Shown piece after piece: positions 1 through 10,730 of a stretch of 64,000 nt of DNA. The DNA is from Calendula officinalis. Its lineage: Eukaryota > Streptophyta > Magnoliopsida > Asterales > Asteraceae. The stretch lies in contig OY970820.1 of NCBI GenBank assembly GCA_963853835.1, positions 48,976,407 to 49,040,406 on the forward strand, given 5' to 3'. The position numbers and the translations under genes were made by a program. The notes under the pieces are model-generated. The model saw only the letters and a list, made by a program, of their open reading frames with translations. It had not been told where the DNA came from and ran no database searches. Position 1 is the stretch's first letter, and each line of letters opens with the position of its first letter.

Positions 1-93
1 TTAATACATTCAGGAGTGCAAGATTTAGAATGTACCTCAGTATTTGGATCAGTGAAAGGCCATGAGTGCTTGATTTTGGGCATGTTCTTCTGC

Positions 94-1185
94 TTAAAAG
101 CTCCAATCATAACCTTGTCCTTCTTCAGATACAAGAGCAGTTGAGTTTGATGAACTGTTCTTGTTGTAATTTGATCTTTGATCTTTGCTAGGGCATTCTC
201 TAGCAAAGTGACCAAAATTATTGCAGTTATAGCATTTTACTTTAGTTTTGTCAAATCCAGCCCGTTCACCTTTGTTGAAATTTAGATCCTTTCTTCCAGT
301 TCCTTGAAGAAATCTTTTGGTCTTCAAGCTCAGCATTCTCATCTGCCACTTTATATCCATCTCTTTCAGATCATCAGGATTGATTTGTTCCAAGTCTTCA
401 CTAATTAGTGCAGTGTGCACATGACTAGTAAAAAAGGACTCTCTTGCCATGTCTTTAGCTTCTTTATGCTTTCCAGTTGCAGTATCCTGATTTGTACCTG
501 TACTAGACACAAAAGCAGCATTGTTTGAAGGTAAACTAGGAGTTTTCTGACTTACCTCAGATTCAAATACTCGCAGATCATTGTAGAGTTCATCAAGCTC
601 CTTCTCTTCCAGTTCATCTCCTTGTCTATATATCACAGTATACATAGACCATTCTTCACCAAGAGATCAGCGAAACTTCCTGTTGACATCATCTTTGTCT
701 TGTTGAACTCCAACTTGATTGAGTTCACCAATAAGTTTATTGAATCGATAAAAAACTTGTGACAAAGATTCATTCTTTTGTCCTTTGAAGTTCTCAAACT
801 CTTGTTTCAGCACAGACTTCATATTCTTTTTTGTACTTTTAGTGCCAACAAACCTTTTCTCCAGTGCCTGCCACAGCTTCTTAGCATCATCATATTCAAC
901 AAAGAGATGTTGATAATCATTAGGAATTGAGAGCAACAGAGTGCTTAATGCTTTCGGTTCAATTCCCCTGTCTTTCTTCTCTTTGTCACACTTGAGTTTG
1001 TCTACTTCAGTTGATGAGCTAGTGATTTGAGTCTGTATGGTTTTGTTGCCTTCTTGTACAACTTCCCACATGGAATAATCAATAATAAGCATGTACTGCT
1101 TAAATCTGTTTTTCCACATCCCAAAGTTGTTGGGAGTGAGAACTGGGATCTTGTTCGCCTGTGTGCTTTCATTGTTATCAGACAT
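94..1185 (-). pseudogene. copia Gag, interrupted by in-frame stops
   Basis: Capsid/nucleocapsid protein of a copia element, read from ATG 1185. The N-terminal part has the plant copia Gag signature LTPNNFGMWKNRFKQYM and the helical region around LSTLLLSIPNDYQHLF and ALEKRFVG. A CCHC zinc knuckle (CYNCNNFGHFAREC) follows in the C-terminal third. A TGA at 667-669 breaks the frame, which then continues unchanged to a TAA at 94-96. That TAA follows GYDWSF, a position where related Gags usually read on. Left of the stop the frame still gives recognisable Gag-like residues with further stops and a shift. The copy is therefore dead by nonsense mutation. An alternative start 105 nt upstream would be inside the leader and is less likely. 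Confidence 0.8.
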
Positions 1186-1255
1186 GATTAACAATTTTGT
1201 TTTGAAAGTATTGAATTTTTTTTTGGTGTTCTTAATTCGTAGATCTAGAACCTTA

Positions 1256-1267
1256 GCTCTGATACCA
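1256..1267 (-). other. primer binding site, initiator tRNA-Met type
   Basis: The minus strand reads TGGTATCAGAGC, the usual plant copia PBS complementary to the 3' end of initiator tRNA-Met. It lies 2 nt inside the LTR edge at 1270 and upstream of the gag start. Confidence 0.85.
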
Positions 1268-1269
1268 CT

Positions 1270-1740
1270 TGTCAGGATCGAATAACTCAATAAGTTATTG
1301 GATCACATATCTACTCACAATGAGAAGTTACAGCGGATTAACACTATTATAATGATTAAGAACAATGAATAACTGTAAAATTGTATGAACAATAATAAGA
1401 ACACAGTTTTCACAAAAAGCTTAAATGTATATTAATTTGATTGATCAATACACACGTACGTTTACATCGTAAGGAACTATATATAATAGTCCTTGAAGCC
1501 TAAAATTTTACCCTAGTTATTCTTGGACTAGATTACAATTGAATTATAAAAAGATATACATTCTAAACTAATTATGCTAAGATCTCAGACACGATCAGCT
1601 CTAAATATAGATATCAGCAGTAAACACCATCATCAGTAGTAAGTCCAAGATCAGTAGTAATATTTGTAATTCTGCCCCATAAATAGTAAGTATTGTAGCA
1701 GCACTAAGACCTTATCAGAACCAACTGCAGCATCAGTATC
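1270..1740 (-). repeat. 5' LTR of the decayed copia element (outer end uncertain)
   Basis: On the plus strand the LTR begins TGTCAGGATCG immediately after the PBS, so on the element's strand it ends in CA. The other end should be a CA on the plus strand somewhere past about 1740, near a CAGTATCA motif, but without a second LTR it cannot be fixed. Confidence 0.5.
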
Positions 1741-2733
1741 AACTCTTATATATCCCAACCAATTGTCTTATAAAAATTTCGTTCGTTAGACATATATGAT
1801 ACACGATATATGTTAATCAATAAAACATCTATTTCATATAAAGAACTAAATATTTGAATGACGTACAAGTTTGATGTAGAAGTTTGCGAGCTATATCTAT
1901 TCAAATTAATTGGTCCAGCAAACAGTCCAGCTTATGAATGATTAGGAAAGAGTCAAAGGTGATTATCAGAGGTCTTCAATCTATGTGCATTCTACGAATA
2001 ATATATTGAGAATTCGAAAGATGACTTTTATCAATGGCAAGTTTTTTTTTTTGTTTTTTATATTTGATCACTGATTTTTTATTAATTCGAAGAAAAAAGC
2101 CTAAATATAATATTACCCGATACGATGCAAAAGAAATACATAGAGGTTTATATAGAAAGAAAATAAACACTAAAACCTAATAACGGAACTAATTAGTTTA
2201 TATACATTTTGCAAATATTGCGCAGCTTTATTTGACTTTGCTTCCATCACTCTTTGCTTCCATCTTAAATCAGGACCTTTATTGAAGGTCTTTACCATGT
2301 TTTCAACTGTTCTATGCTTTCGTCATAAATAGGGACATTTATTCAAAGTCTTTACCATGTTACAAATTATCTATATAATATTAGCTATGGGGCTAATAGT
2401 ATATTTTTTATTTGACTTATTTATATCATAAAGTTTTTGGATGGACTTGGGTAATACACATTACTATATTATATGATCTTATTTTTATCACAGAGTCCTT
2501 GGGTTGCTTTCGTCAAATAACAAATTAAATGATCTTGTTTTTATCATAAAGTCTTTGGATTGACTTGACACATTCTCACACAAAATAAAATTAATGGATA
2601 CGAATCGACATAATAACTAATGACTAAAACAATTTTGCTACAATGAAAAATAAGACATGCCACACATACAACTAGACGTTATACAATTAAAATGTCTACT
2701 GATGTAAATTATCTTTTGAACGTCGTACGAAAT
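1741..2733. other. AT-rich non-coding stretch with degenerate 60-bp repeats
   Basis: No gene is visible. At 2252-2362 two units with a period of exactly 60 bp share CTTTACCATGTT endings, and looser copies of a TTTTATCATAAAGTC motif recur at about 2425, 2485 and 2545. Such minisatellite-like repeats are common upstream of Helitron 3' ends, which fits the terminus just to the right. Confidence 0.4.
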
Positions 2734-2766
2734 CCCCGCAGCATCGCGCGGGGTAGTTGCTACTAG
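2734..2766 (+). mobile_element. Helitron 3' terminus
   Basis: A GC-rich hairpin (CCCCGC at 2734-2739 pairing with GCGGGG at 2748-2753) is followed 9 nt later by CTAG at 2763-2766 and then T. This is the Helitron 3' end: hairpin plus CTRR, inserted between A and T. The 5' TC end was not found, so the size of the element is unknown; the repeats at 2252-2580 may belong to it. Confidence 0.6.
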
Positions 2767-2796
2767 TTAAGGTAACATTACACATGCATGTTCTAA

Positions 2797-3436
2797 GACC
2801 GGTTCCAACAGTGACAGAAACTGACACCGTCAATTGTTGTCAGCTCAGCGCTACGTCAGCAGACACAACAACTGACATTAAACTAACGTACTCATTCCAA
2901 CAACATCCCTTTTCTTCACCAAATTTGGGCCCCACCATTTATTTTACCTTTTTAATTAAAATATACAACTAATTAAAATATACAACTAAAAAGTTAAATT
3001 ACATTAATTAAAAAAAGACATTGCATAAAAAAATATACGAAGTACATTACTTCAAAAAAAAAGACATTGCATGAAAAAAGACATTAATGTTGGTGATGAA
3101 GTATGAATTTTTTTAGAGAGAATAAGAAAGTGAAATGTGATGTAAAAAATTAGAAGAAATGAGTAGGTATTTATAGATGTAAAAAATTTAAATTTTTTTG
3201 GATTTTTTTTTTTTGAAAATGTTAAAAGTTACCATTTTTTTAAAGTTTGAAAAAAAAACTTTTTTTTTTTACTTTTGAACGTCTAGAAGGATATGGGCCC
3301 CACCGAAATTCCGTCCCCGTTCCCGGTTCCAAACTCACGCCTCAAAACTGGCGGCCAAATTGATCTAGGCATTTCAACGGTTGGACGGCGTCACTTCGGG
3401 GGACGGCCAAACTCACGCCTCCTGTTGGCAGTGGTC
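2797..3436. mobile_element. PIF/Harbinger-like non-autonomous element (MITE)
   Basis: The ends are inverted and imperfect: GACCGGTTCCAACAG on the left and GACCACTGCCAACAG on the complement of the right. TAA flanks both sides (2794-2796 and 3437-3439), the 3-bp target duplication of PIF/Harbinger elements. There is no transposase. The interior is AT-rich with short inverted segments. Confidence 0.6.
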
Positions 3437-4151
3437 TAACAATAGACTATTATTAATTATGCTAATATCCCACCTCAAACTCATAATGGTATATATTGAG
3501 AGTTTGCTAACCAAATTTTAAGCGAGATACACAAAAAAAATTAGAGCAAAGCAAAATGGAGTGAAACTTAGGTTGTTTATGACAAGAGTCGAAATAAAAA
3601 AAATCAACGAGAGTCGAGTTTGACAAACATTTGATAAAACTAATTGCACAAGGATAACTCAACGAGCTTCTCATATCATTGGGTAAAACCTTATTTGAGT
3701 TTTTTCATCTACCAATGTTAATTTCTCACCCATTTACTTTGGTTGATTCTTGTTCCAAATTAAACATGACACTTTAAAAGTTCATAAATCATTCACCACA
3801 AATTCGTTTTAAATATATTTTTGCTTGTTGTTTAGTTCTCATCAAGGAGAAAGACAATACTAGGAACAATTAATTTATATGTAACAAATATACATGTAAA
3901 TACGTGTATTCAAACTTGGTAAAATAAAATTATTTTCCAACACAAAAATTTTCAACATTAACTCTCAAAAACATCTATTTAGTGTTTTGTATATACACGA
4001 GCGGTTATATACACAAGCGGTTATGATTGTAGATTTTAGTAATTTCTTTGTTGTTTGCCGACTCTAATATATTTGAGCTGGAATTGTCAAAACTATATTT
4101 TTGTAAATACTATAAAATTTTTTTAACACTTCGTCATTTCATAATAAGTAA
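3437..4151. other. intergenic, no feature recognised
   Basis: AT-rich sequence with no supported coding region, terminal repeats or tandem array. One short direct repeat (GAGCGGTTATATACACAAGCGGTTAT-like, about 3998-4025) is the only structure seen. Confidence 0.4.
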
Positions 4152-4434
4152 GACCGGGTGTAACGGGAAAGTCGCTTACTGCGTCCCTTAATAAGTACGC
4201 GTCGTCCCCCTTACCTCAACTCCGGCTTGACACGTCCCAAGGTGATAAGGGTCGGGTAGTTGGCCGACCCTTGTAGGTTACCATTTTCAAAGGGAAAAAA
4301 TTATTTTTAAAGGGATGTGTTTGGTCGCCTGGTTACGTGGATTTGGTCGGAATTTGTAATGTGTTTGGTCGAGCTGATGTGACGCTGATGTGACATGGGT
4401 GACCACTGAAACAGTTCACCCATTACGCATAGTC
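4152..4434. mobile_element. short PIF/Harbinger-like MITE
   Basis: A 283-bp element flanked by TAA on both sides (4149-4151 and 4435-4437). The ends are imperfect inverted repeats, GACCGGGTGTAACGGG against GACTATGCGTAATGGG on the complement of the right end. The interior has a higher GC content than the surroundings and no ORF of note. The shared GAC start and the TAA duplication suggest the same superfamily as the element at 2797. Confidence 0.55.
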
Positions 4435-4717
4435 TAATATACTTGAGCTTTCGTGATTTTTGAGGTAAAAGATTATAATGACTAATGAAGGTTAATTATA
4501 TTAAATTTGATAGTTAATGAGTGATGTGTCCCGCATATTTTGATTAAAATGATTTTAATAATGTTTAAAAGTAAAAATAAGAGTAAATGAGTCAATATAC
4601 TTTATAAAAAAAAATAACTAGTAGGTATGCATGAGCTCTACTACTTTTTACCAAACAAGACAAATTTCAAAGTGTATCACTTTATGTCAAAATACTTCAA
4701 AATGAGAAATGTATTAC

Positions 4718-4906
4718 CTATTTTGCAACAGGGAACATTATATATCTTTTGATATACATCTTCCCCTATATATGGCCCATAATTTGACATGGGTTTGACA
4801 CCTTGGCACTTCCGAGCTCCATGATTCGTCCTAAATGCCACCTGTAATTCGTCTATTGGTCCACGCAAATCACATACAAATTCGGAAAACATTAACTGCA
4901 CCATTC
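4718..4906 (-). pseudogene. possible isolated exon of an unrecognised gene
   Basis: The minus strand has a 189-bp open segment bounded by CTGCAG| before it and |GTAATA after it, so it looks like an internal exon of 63 codons. The encoded segment contains FVCDLRGPIDELQVAFRTN and SNYGPYIGEDVYQ. I do not recognise the family. No neighbouring exon was found on this strand, so it may be a captured or stranded gene fragment. It could also be chance. Confidence 0.3.
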
Positions 4907-5102
4907 CTGCAGATAAGGAAACACACAACATAATCGGCCACATTTAAGGAAGATATTTGATGCTTTTAATTTAAAATATTTTAATCACAATAATTATACC
5001 CGAATCAACCTATATTCCGTGTTTATATACGGTATACTTATAAAATTCCTTAAAAACCGTGGTTTTGTGATTATCTTGACCATATTTAAATTTTTGTTAA
5101 TC

Positions 5103-5195
5103 ATTCACCTTATATAATACCTTATGAACGAATGAACAAAACACTTACAAATCATAAGCCGGACTGTATTCCCTGCATCAAAGCTGCACCATCAG
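5103..5195 (+). promoter_or_regulatory. putative promoter and 5' UTR exon of the RPA1-like gene (copy A)
   Basis: Contains a TATA-like TATATAATA at 5111-5119 inside a 27-bp block that recurs exactly at 10630-10656. About 80 bp downstream is CATCAAAGCTGCACCATCAG followed by a GT donor at 5196. The next usable acceptor in front of an ATG is at 6674, which would give a 5' UTR intron of about 1.5 kb. Promoter function is inferred from position and duplication. Confidence 0.5.
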
Positions 5196-5739
5196 GTATC
5201 AAAAATCACTTCATCTCCGTAATTCTATGTTTCTTAATAGCATGGGTACCGAATTTTTAATTTGCATTCAGCTTTGTGTTGTCATTTATTATTGTCATAA
5301 TCGGCCAATACTAATAAATCTTGTGTTACATTACAGGAATCGAGGAAACGTCTTTGTAATTTCTAAACACTCCTCTTCAAATACCAGGTTTTTTTCATCT
5401 AAATTATTTTAAAAAAATTTATACATTGTTTTTACTGTTTCAATAATCTATTTACTGTTTTTCTTAAATACATTTATTATTTTTTTTTTCTATTAATTAA
5501 ATTTTATACTCATGTATTGTCCGATTATGACTAATAAATTCAAAATAGAGTTTGAAAAAACATAAAACCAATTGACGCCGGATAATTGTCAAACACATTT
5601 TATCAATTAATTTTGACTATGACTATTTTTAACAATTTGTAATACTGTGTCAGGATCGTATTTACTGTTTTTTTAAAATACATTTATGTTTCTTTTTTCT
5701 GTTTTTATCGGTTAATAAAATAATAACATATTGGATAGT

Positions 5740-6565
5740 TTAACTTTTAAAGTCAACTGTAAAACGAAATTTTTTTACAGTTTTTTTTAAATACATTTAT
5801 TAAATTTTTAATAAAATAATAACATTTTGGACAGTTTGACTGGAAAAAAGTCATACTGTCCAATCTGTTATTATTTTTGTTAAAATTTTTATTTTTAAAC
5901 GTTTTTTATGAATTACTCCCTCCGTCCCTTAATAAAGTTCCCATTTGTGTTGGGCACAACATTTTAGGAGATAGTTAGTGGTGGGGTATTTGGTATTACT
6001 TTTGAATAAAATATAAGGTTTGATTGGAGAGAGAAAGTGTTTTAAGAGATAGTTAGTGGTGAAAGTATTGGTAATAATATTATTATATTAAGTGGGTCCC
6101 TTAAGTTTTAGAAATGGGAACTTTATTTAGGGACAAAACTTGAAGGTGAAATGGGAACTTTATTTAGGGACGGAGGGAGTATCTTTTTTTTTTAAATTTT
6201 TATCAATTTATTTTACTATTTTTTTTAAATACAATATTTTTTTTTTCTGTTTTTTTTCAATTAAACCAGTTTGACTTTTAAAGTCAAATTGTCCAAGATG
6301 TTATTCTTTTTAAGTACAAATTTTATAAATGTATATAAAATGTATCATTAAAACCGGTCCTGAAACAGTTTGACTTTAATAGTCAAACTGGTTTAATTGA
6401 TAAAAAAATAAAAAATATTTTTTAAAAAACACAGTACACACAGTCCTGACACAGTATTTAAAACTCTATTTAACCACAAAATTGTTTTCTAAGATTTTTT
6501 ATCAATTATAATTGTTACACTTTGACTTTTAAAATAGTTTGACTTTTTACAGTCAAACTGTCCAA
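5740..6565. repeat. array of GACTTTTAAAGTC dyads upstream of the RPA1-like gene
   Basis: Palindromic units related to CAGTTTGACTTTTAAAGTC occur at about 5740, 5832, 6267-6291, 6366-6390 and 6520-6565. They alternate with T-rich blocks and the phrase TTTAAATACATTTATT. Each full unit contains two inverted TTGACT boxes. They lie in the inferred 5' UTR intron and recur on the other side of the gene. Confidence 0.65.
5916..6179. mobile_element. Stowaway-type MITE (Tc1/mariner)
   Basis: A 264-bp element with near-perfect terminal inverted repeats starting CTCCCTCCGTCCCT and extending about 30 bp, flanked by TA on both sides (5914-5915 and 6180-6181). No coding capacity. It sits in the inferred 5' UTR intron of the RPA1-like gene, between dyad repeats. 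Confidence 0.85.
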
Positions 6566-6675
6566 CATGTTATTATTTTATTAAAAATAACAGCGTTTAT
6601 TAATAATAAAACGTGACCATTTTGTTAAATTTATATGCAATCATATATGAACCACAATTTTATTAATTGTGCAGG

Positions 6676-9440
6676 ATGAATACGAACAACGACAAAGGAA
6701 AAGGGAAGATGAATTACCAGAAAACACCAACTTCATCCGGTAGTAATTTGAGGCGTTTGGCAAGTTCTGGTATATCACTAGGTTCCCGAAGATTTCGTTC
6801 CACTGAAAATACAAACCAGACTCCAGTTAACATGGGAACAAACCAAGGTTAATAAATTTATATGCATTTTACTTTATTGAATGGTTACGATTACTAACTT
6901 CTACATGTTTATTTCAGAAAACATTAAACAGAAAACCATTACCCCAATAGGGAAAATAGATGCAGGGTTAAGAAACATATCTGTTCGGGGAAGATGTATT
7001 TCAATCTGGCATTCCCACCGTAAGAACGAACCGCATAACCCTTATTCTCTAGACTTGGTGCTCCATGATGATTAGGTATTGCTGTCAATACATCATAGAA
7101 CACTTTTTTAACCCTCGTGATTTAATTAAAACATGGTTAAATTTTAAAATTATGCAGAATGATCTAATCCAAATTTGGATTAAGAAAGAGTTTATGTATA
7201 AGTTCGAGCCGCTGTTCGAGGAAGGCCAGTGCTATGAAATTTCAAACTTCACAATTTATCAGAATACTAGAAATGACCCTTTATTACCACACAAGTATAA
7301 ACTGGCCTTTGGATTCAACACAACTGTTACTCGAATTGAACAAATTGATGACAATTTATATAGTTTATTGCTCGAACCTTATACTGAGATTAAGTTGGTA
7401 GATCGTACTTATGCTGAAAAACACGATGTTGGTACGTCCTATTTATATTATAAATATATTTAATTTATACATACTGCTTTAAAAAATTTAAATTTTAAAG
7501 ACAACGTTTTTATACTGATTTTATGGCACAAGTATATTTTATTTAGACGCTATGACGATTTGTAAATTTTTGTCAATTTTTTTTACTGTTTCAGATGTTA
7601 TTGGCTCTGTTGTTGGAATTATGGAGATTGTGAAGGTACCCACGCAAAGTGGTATGAAATATCGACGTACTGTTGTGGTCGAGGATAATATGTACGTACT
7701 TACGTACAAATTTATAGAAATAATAATTATTATAAGATGTTTATAAATATTTACAAGTTTATAAAAACAGGGGTGAACAGCTTGATTTTACATTTTGGGA
7801 AGACTGGGCCACGATTGGAATGATTATGCCACTGATCCAGAGAAGTTTGGACATTTTGTCGTGATACTACAGCTTGGCAAAGTTAAGTACTATGAAGGTA
7901 TGATTTAAAACATAACTGGTTTTAATTATAATTTTGTATTCTAATTTTGAAATAATGTGTAAATAAAATATGGTTTGACTTTAGTCAATTAGTGTTGAGA
8001 GAAACTGACTAAAGTTTTCAACCGAAACTACTAAAATGTATCATTAAGTATTTTTATATTTTTTGGATGTTACACCCACAATGCAGGTGCACCTGCGGTC
8101 CATAATGCTTTGTTCGGAACAAAAATAATTATTGATCAGAGTCATCCAGCTATTGTTGCATTTAAATCAGAGTTAGTAATAAACCTTTTAATTGTCATTC
8201 AAATCAATTCATGAAAAAACATAAGTGTATAACCATTTTGTGCTCGATATATTTTTGTATTTCAGGGCTCAAAATCAGGATGATTATGATCCAAACCAGT
8301 TCAAAATTGAGTTTTTTACCCCTGTTGCTAAAGTAATTACCGTTACCGATTTCTTTAGGGGTACTGTTAAAAGCATGGTGGGGTATATTCGTCAAATTCA
8401 ACCGGTATGTAAAAGCACGGTCCATTAATTATTATTATAAGGCCATTATCTATTTTTATTAACGATGAATTTAATTTTTTATATTAATTTAAAATATACA
8501 GGATTCCCACTGCATCGTATTTGCAACCATTCATGTTTTACACGAACAAATGGGATGGGCTTATTTGGCGTGCAAGAAGTGCAGCAAAAAAGTGAAAGTA
8601 AAATCAGCAAATAATCTCCATACTGCTTACGAATGTGACGAATGTGGGGAAGTACAAACTGTTTCAAGGTAATTAGAACCTAAACTGAAGAATTTTTGAA
8701 TCCCGTATTATAATGCCACGTATTTTCCCTTTTTTTTTTTACTATTTCTATGTTCTTAATTAACAGGTTTAGGGTGGTTGTAACAGTTATCGATGAGACT
8801 GGTACGACACAAGTTGTGTTTTTCAACAGCTCTGTTTTCAAGTTGACCGGCCTTACCGTGTGGGACTTGATTGACAAACGCGGAAAGGATCCGTCTAAGT
8901 AGTACCCTGATGAGTTGAATACGATTATCGGTAAAAAATTACTGTTCAAGCTGTGGTACTCTAAAGAAAACCATGACAAGAATAACCACACCTACCGATG
9001 TGATGGTATGTCTGAGGATCCTGAACTAATCAAACATTTCAAAAAAAAAGTTATTGAAGACCGTGTAGTGGCTGATGTTGTGGATGAGGTAACATTATGC
9101 TACTGTATATTTTACGCAAAAACATATTATTATAATCCAATTTGTATTTTTTTAGAATTATTTGATTATTAAATTTCAGCCGATGGATGAGCCGCTTGAA
9201 GAGTTCAACACGCCTTCAAACTTGATAAACAAGGTTAGCATGGATGGTGATAGTGTTAAACGCGTGCTCGACATGCACACACCACCTTCATGTGATGGTG
9301 CGTCTGGCAGCGGCACTTCGAGTACTAAGAAACGCCGTGTGTTTATTAATCTTGATGATCTTGACACGGATTCTGAAGATGAGAACATTAACATAAGCTC
9401 GGAGGGTTTGGTTCAGGTCAATATCGAACCGGAAGATTGA
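6676..9440 (+). pseudogene. RPA1-like (replication protein A 70 kDa subunit) gene, Helitron type, broken
   Basis: Ten exons with GT-AG introns are traceable: 6676-6847, 6918-7075, 7158-7431, 7595-7691, 7771-7897, 8087-8171, 8266-8404, 8502-8668, 8767-9088 and 9180-9440. The product resembles plant RPA70 proteins: an N-terminal DUF223-type OB fold (exons 2-3), a central OB fold (exons 4-7), and the C-terminal Rep_fac-A_C domain with zinc-ribbon cysteines CKKC and CDEC (exon 8). The tail is acidic with a KKRR patch. It would bind single-stranded DNA. Three lesions: a TAG at 7073-7075 ending exon 2, a one-base frame slip near 7820 (GDWATIG-type segment to NDYATDPEK), and a TAG at 8900-8902. Phases match across all other junctions, so the model is sound. 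A host origin is possible, but the flanks favour a Helitron-borne copy. Confidence 0.8.
7540..7565 (+). repeat. 26-bp copy of a RepHel exon segment inside an RPA1-like intron
   Basis: These 26 bases in intron 3 are identical to 27666-27691 in the RepHel exon, where they encode part of YLDAMTIC. Flanking bases do not match well. Orientation is the same in both places. Confidence 0.8.
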
Positions 9441-10629
9441 CAACCATCACATGGCCCAATGCTGATTTTTTAGACTACTTTTTTATTTTGGTTATCTTAT
9501 GATTTAGAGTATTTTTTAGACACAATTGGTGGTGATGTTTTTAGACTTTTCGTGATGGTAATACTTATTTACTTTGGGTTTTTCATTTGTTCATTTTATT
9601 CGTTTGGTAAACAAATAATCATTTTTTTATCAATTAAAGCATTTTGACTTTTAAAGTCAAACTGTTTAAGGAACTTTTTTACAGTTTTTTTTAAATGCAT
9701 TTATTAAATTTTTAATAAACAATAACATCTTGGACACTTTGACTTTTAAAGTCAAAATGTCCAGGATGTTATTCTTTTATTAAAAATATGATTTTTAAAC
9801 GTTTTTTAAAAATTTTTGTCAATTTTTATTACTGTTTCAGAACCGTGTATACTGTTTTTTTTAAACATTTTTTTATTTCCTGCTTTTATCAATTAAACCA
9901 GCTTTACTTTTAAAGTAAATTGTCCAAGATGTGATTCTTTTATTAAAAATTTAATAAATGTATACAAAAAAAAAATTGTAAAAAACTTCCTTAAACAGAT
10001 TGACTTTAAAAGTCAAAATGCTTTAATTGATAAAAAACGAAAAAATAATAAATGTTTGTAAAAAAACATAGTACAAACTGTTTAATAATCTATTTGTACG
10101 ATAAAAACAAAAATATTCTAGGATCCCTATGTTATGTCCGTTGTTTTCAAGTGTGCATATTTTGTAAGGTTAAAAGAGAATGATCATTATATACTTTAAT
10201 ATTTTTATACTTTTTATTTATAAAAAGTATAAACCTTATATATACTTCTAATATTTCTGATTTTTTCATCATGATCAACATTGGATAAACGAAAATCTAA
10301 TGATTGTGTACAAATCTGTATGTATGTAAACCGGAAATATAAGAAACGATTATAAATAAAAAAACGATTATAAATTAAGAAACGATTGTGTACAAGAAAC
10401 GATTTTAAATAACAATAAATATGTTCCAAAAGATTTATAAAAAATTTCGTAACAAAGGTCACAAAATTAACAATTTAACGAAAATGCATAATCTTCCTCT
10501 TATATGTCTATAATTGAGGAAACAGATATCAACCTAATCAAACTAAATCCCGGTTTTATATACTGTAAGGTTATACAAATCCCTAAAATCTCTTGATATT
10601 TTGATTATCTTTAGCATATTTGGTTAACC
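9441..10629. repeat. non-coding spacer with dyad repeats between the two Helitron genes
   Basis: No gene. GACTTTTAAAGTC dyads recur at about 9640-9664, 9735-9760, 9900-9925 and 9998-10020, within a repeated block of roughly 200 bp that also contains TTTTATCAATTAAA and AATAACATCTTGGACA. The right part (10150-10500) is plain AT-rich sequence with repeats of AAACGATT at 10345-10400. Confidence 0.55.
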
Positions 10630-10730
10630 ATTCACCTTATATAATACCTTATGAATGAAAATCAACAGAAAACTTACAAAGGAAGAGCCAAAAATTCGGA
10701 TTCCCTCCATCAAAGCTGCAACAATATCAG
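10630..10730 (+). promoter_or_regulatory. putative promoter and 5' UTR exon of the RepHel gene (copy B)
   Basis: Homologous to 5103-5195, with looser similarity continuing on both sides. It includes the same TATATAATA box (10638-10646), CCATCAAAGCTGCAACAATA, and a GT donor at 10731. The next likely exon begins after GTCGACAG at 11909 and is cut by the copia insertion at 11994; it resumes at 21990 and reaches a GT donor at 22000. Confidence 0.5.

Larger units (their letters stand above)
1..1740 (-). mobile_element. 5' part of a decayed Ty1/copia retrotransposon
   Basis: The minus strand carries, in order, an LTR end, an initiator-Met primer binding site and a gag gene; protease, integrase, RT and the 3' LTR lie off the left edge of the window. 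Element orientation follows from the PBS and gag. The outer LTR boundary is not resolved, so the right limit is approximate. Because the 3' LTR is missing, neither LTR divergence nor the target duplication can be read. Confidence 0.75.

Noticed and set aside
4636..4660. 5' terminus of the large Helitron (TCTACTACTTTTTACC)
   Set aside because: Resembles the 5' end seen at 52273, but the preceding base is C, not A, and similarity stops early.
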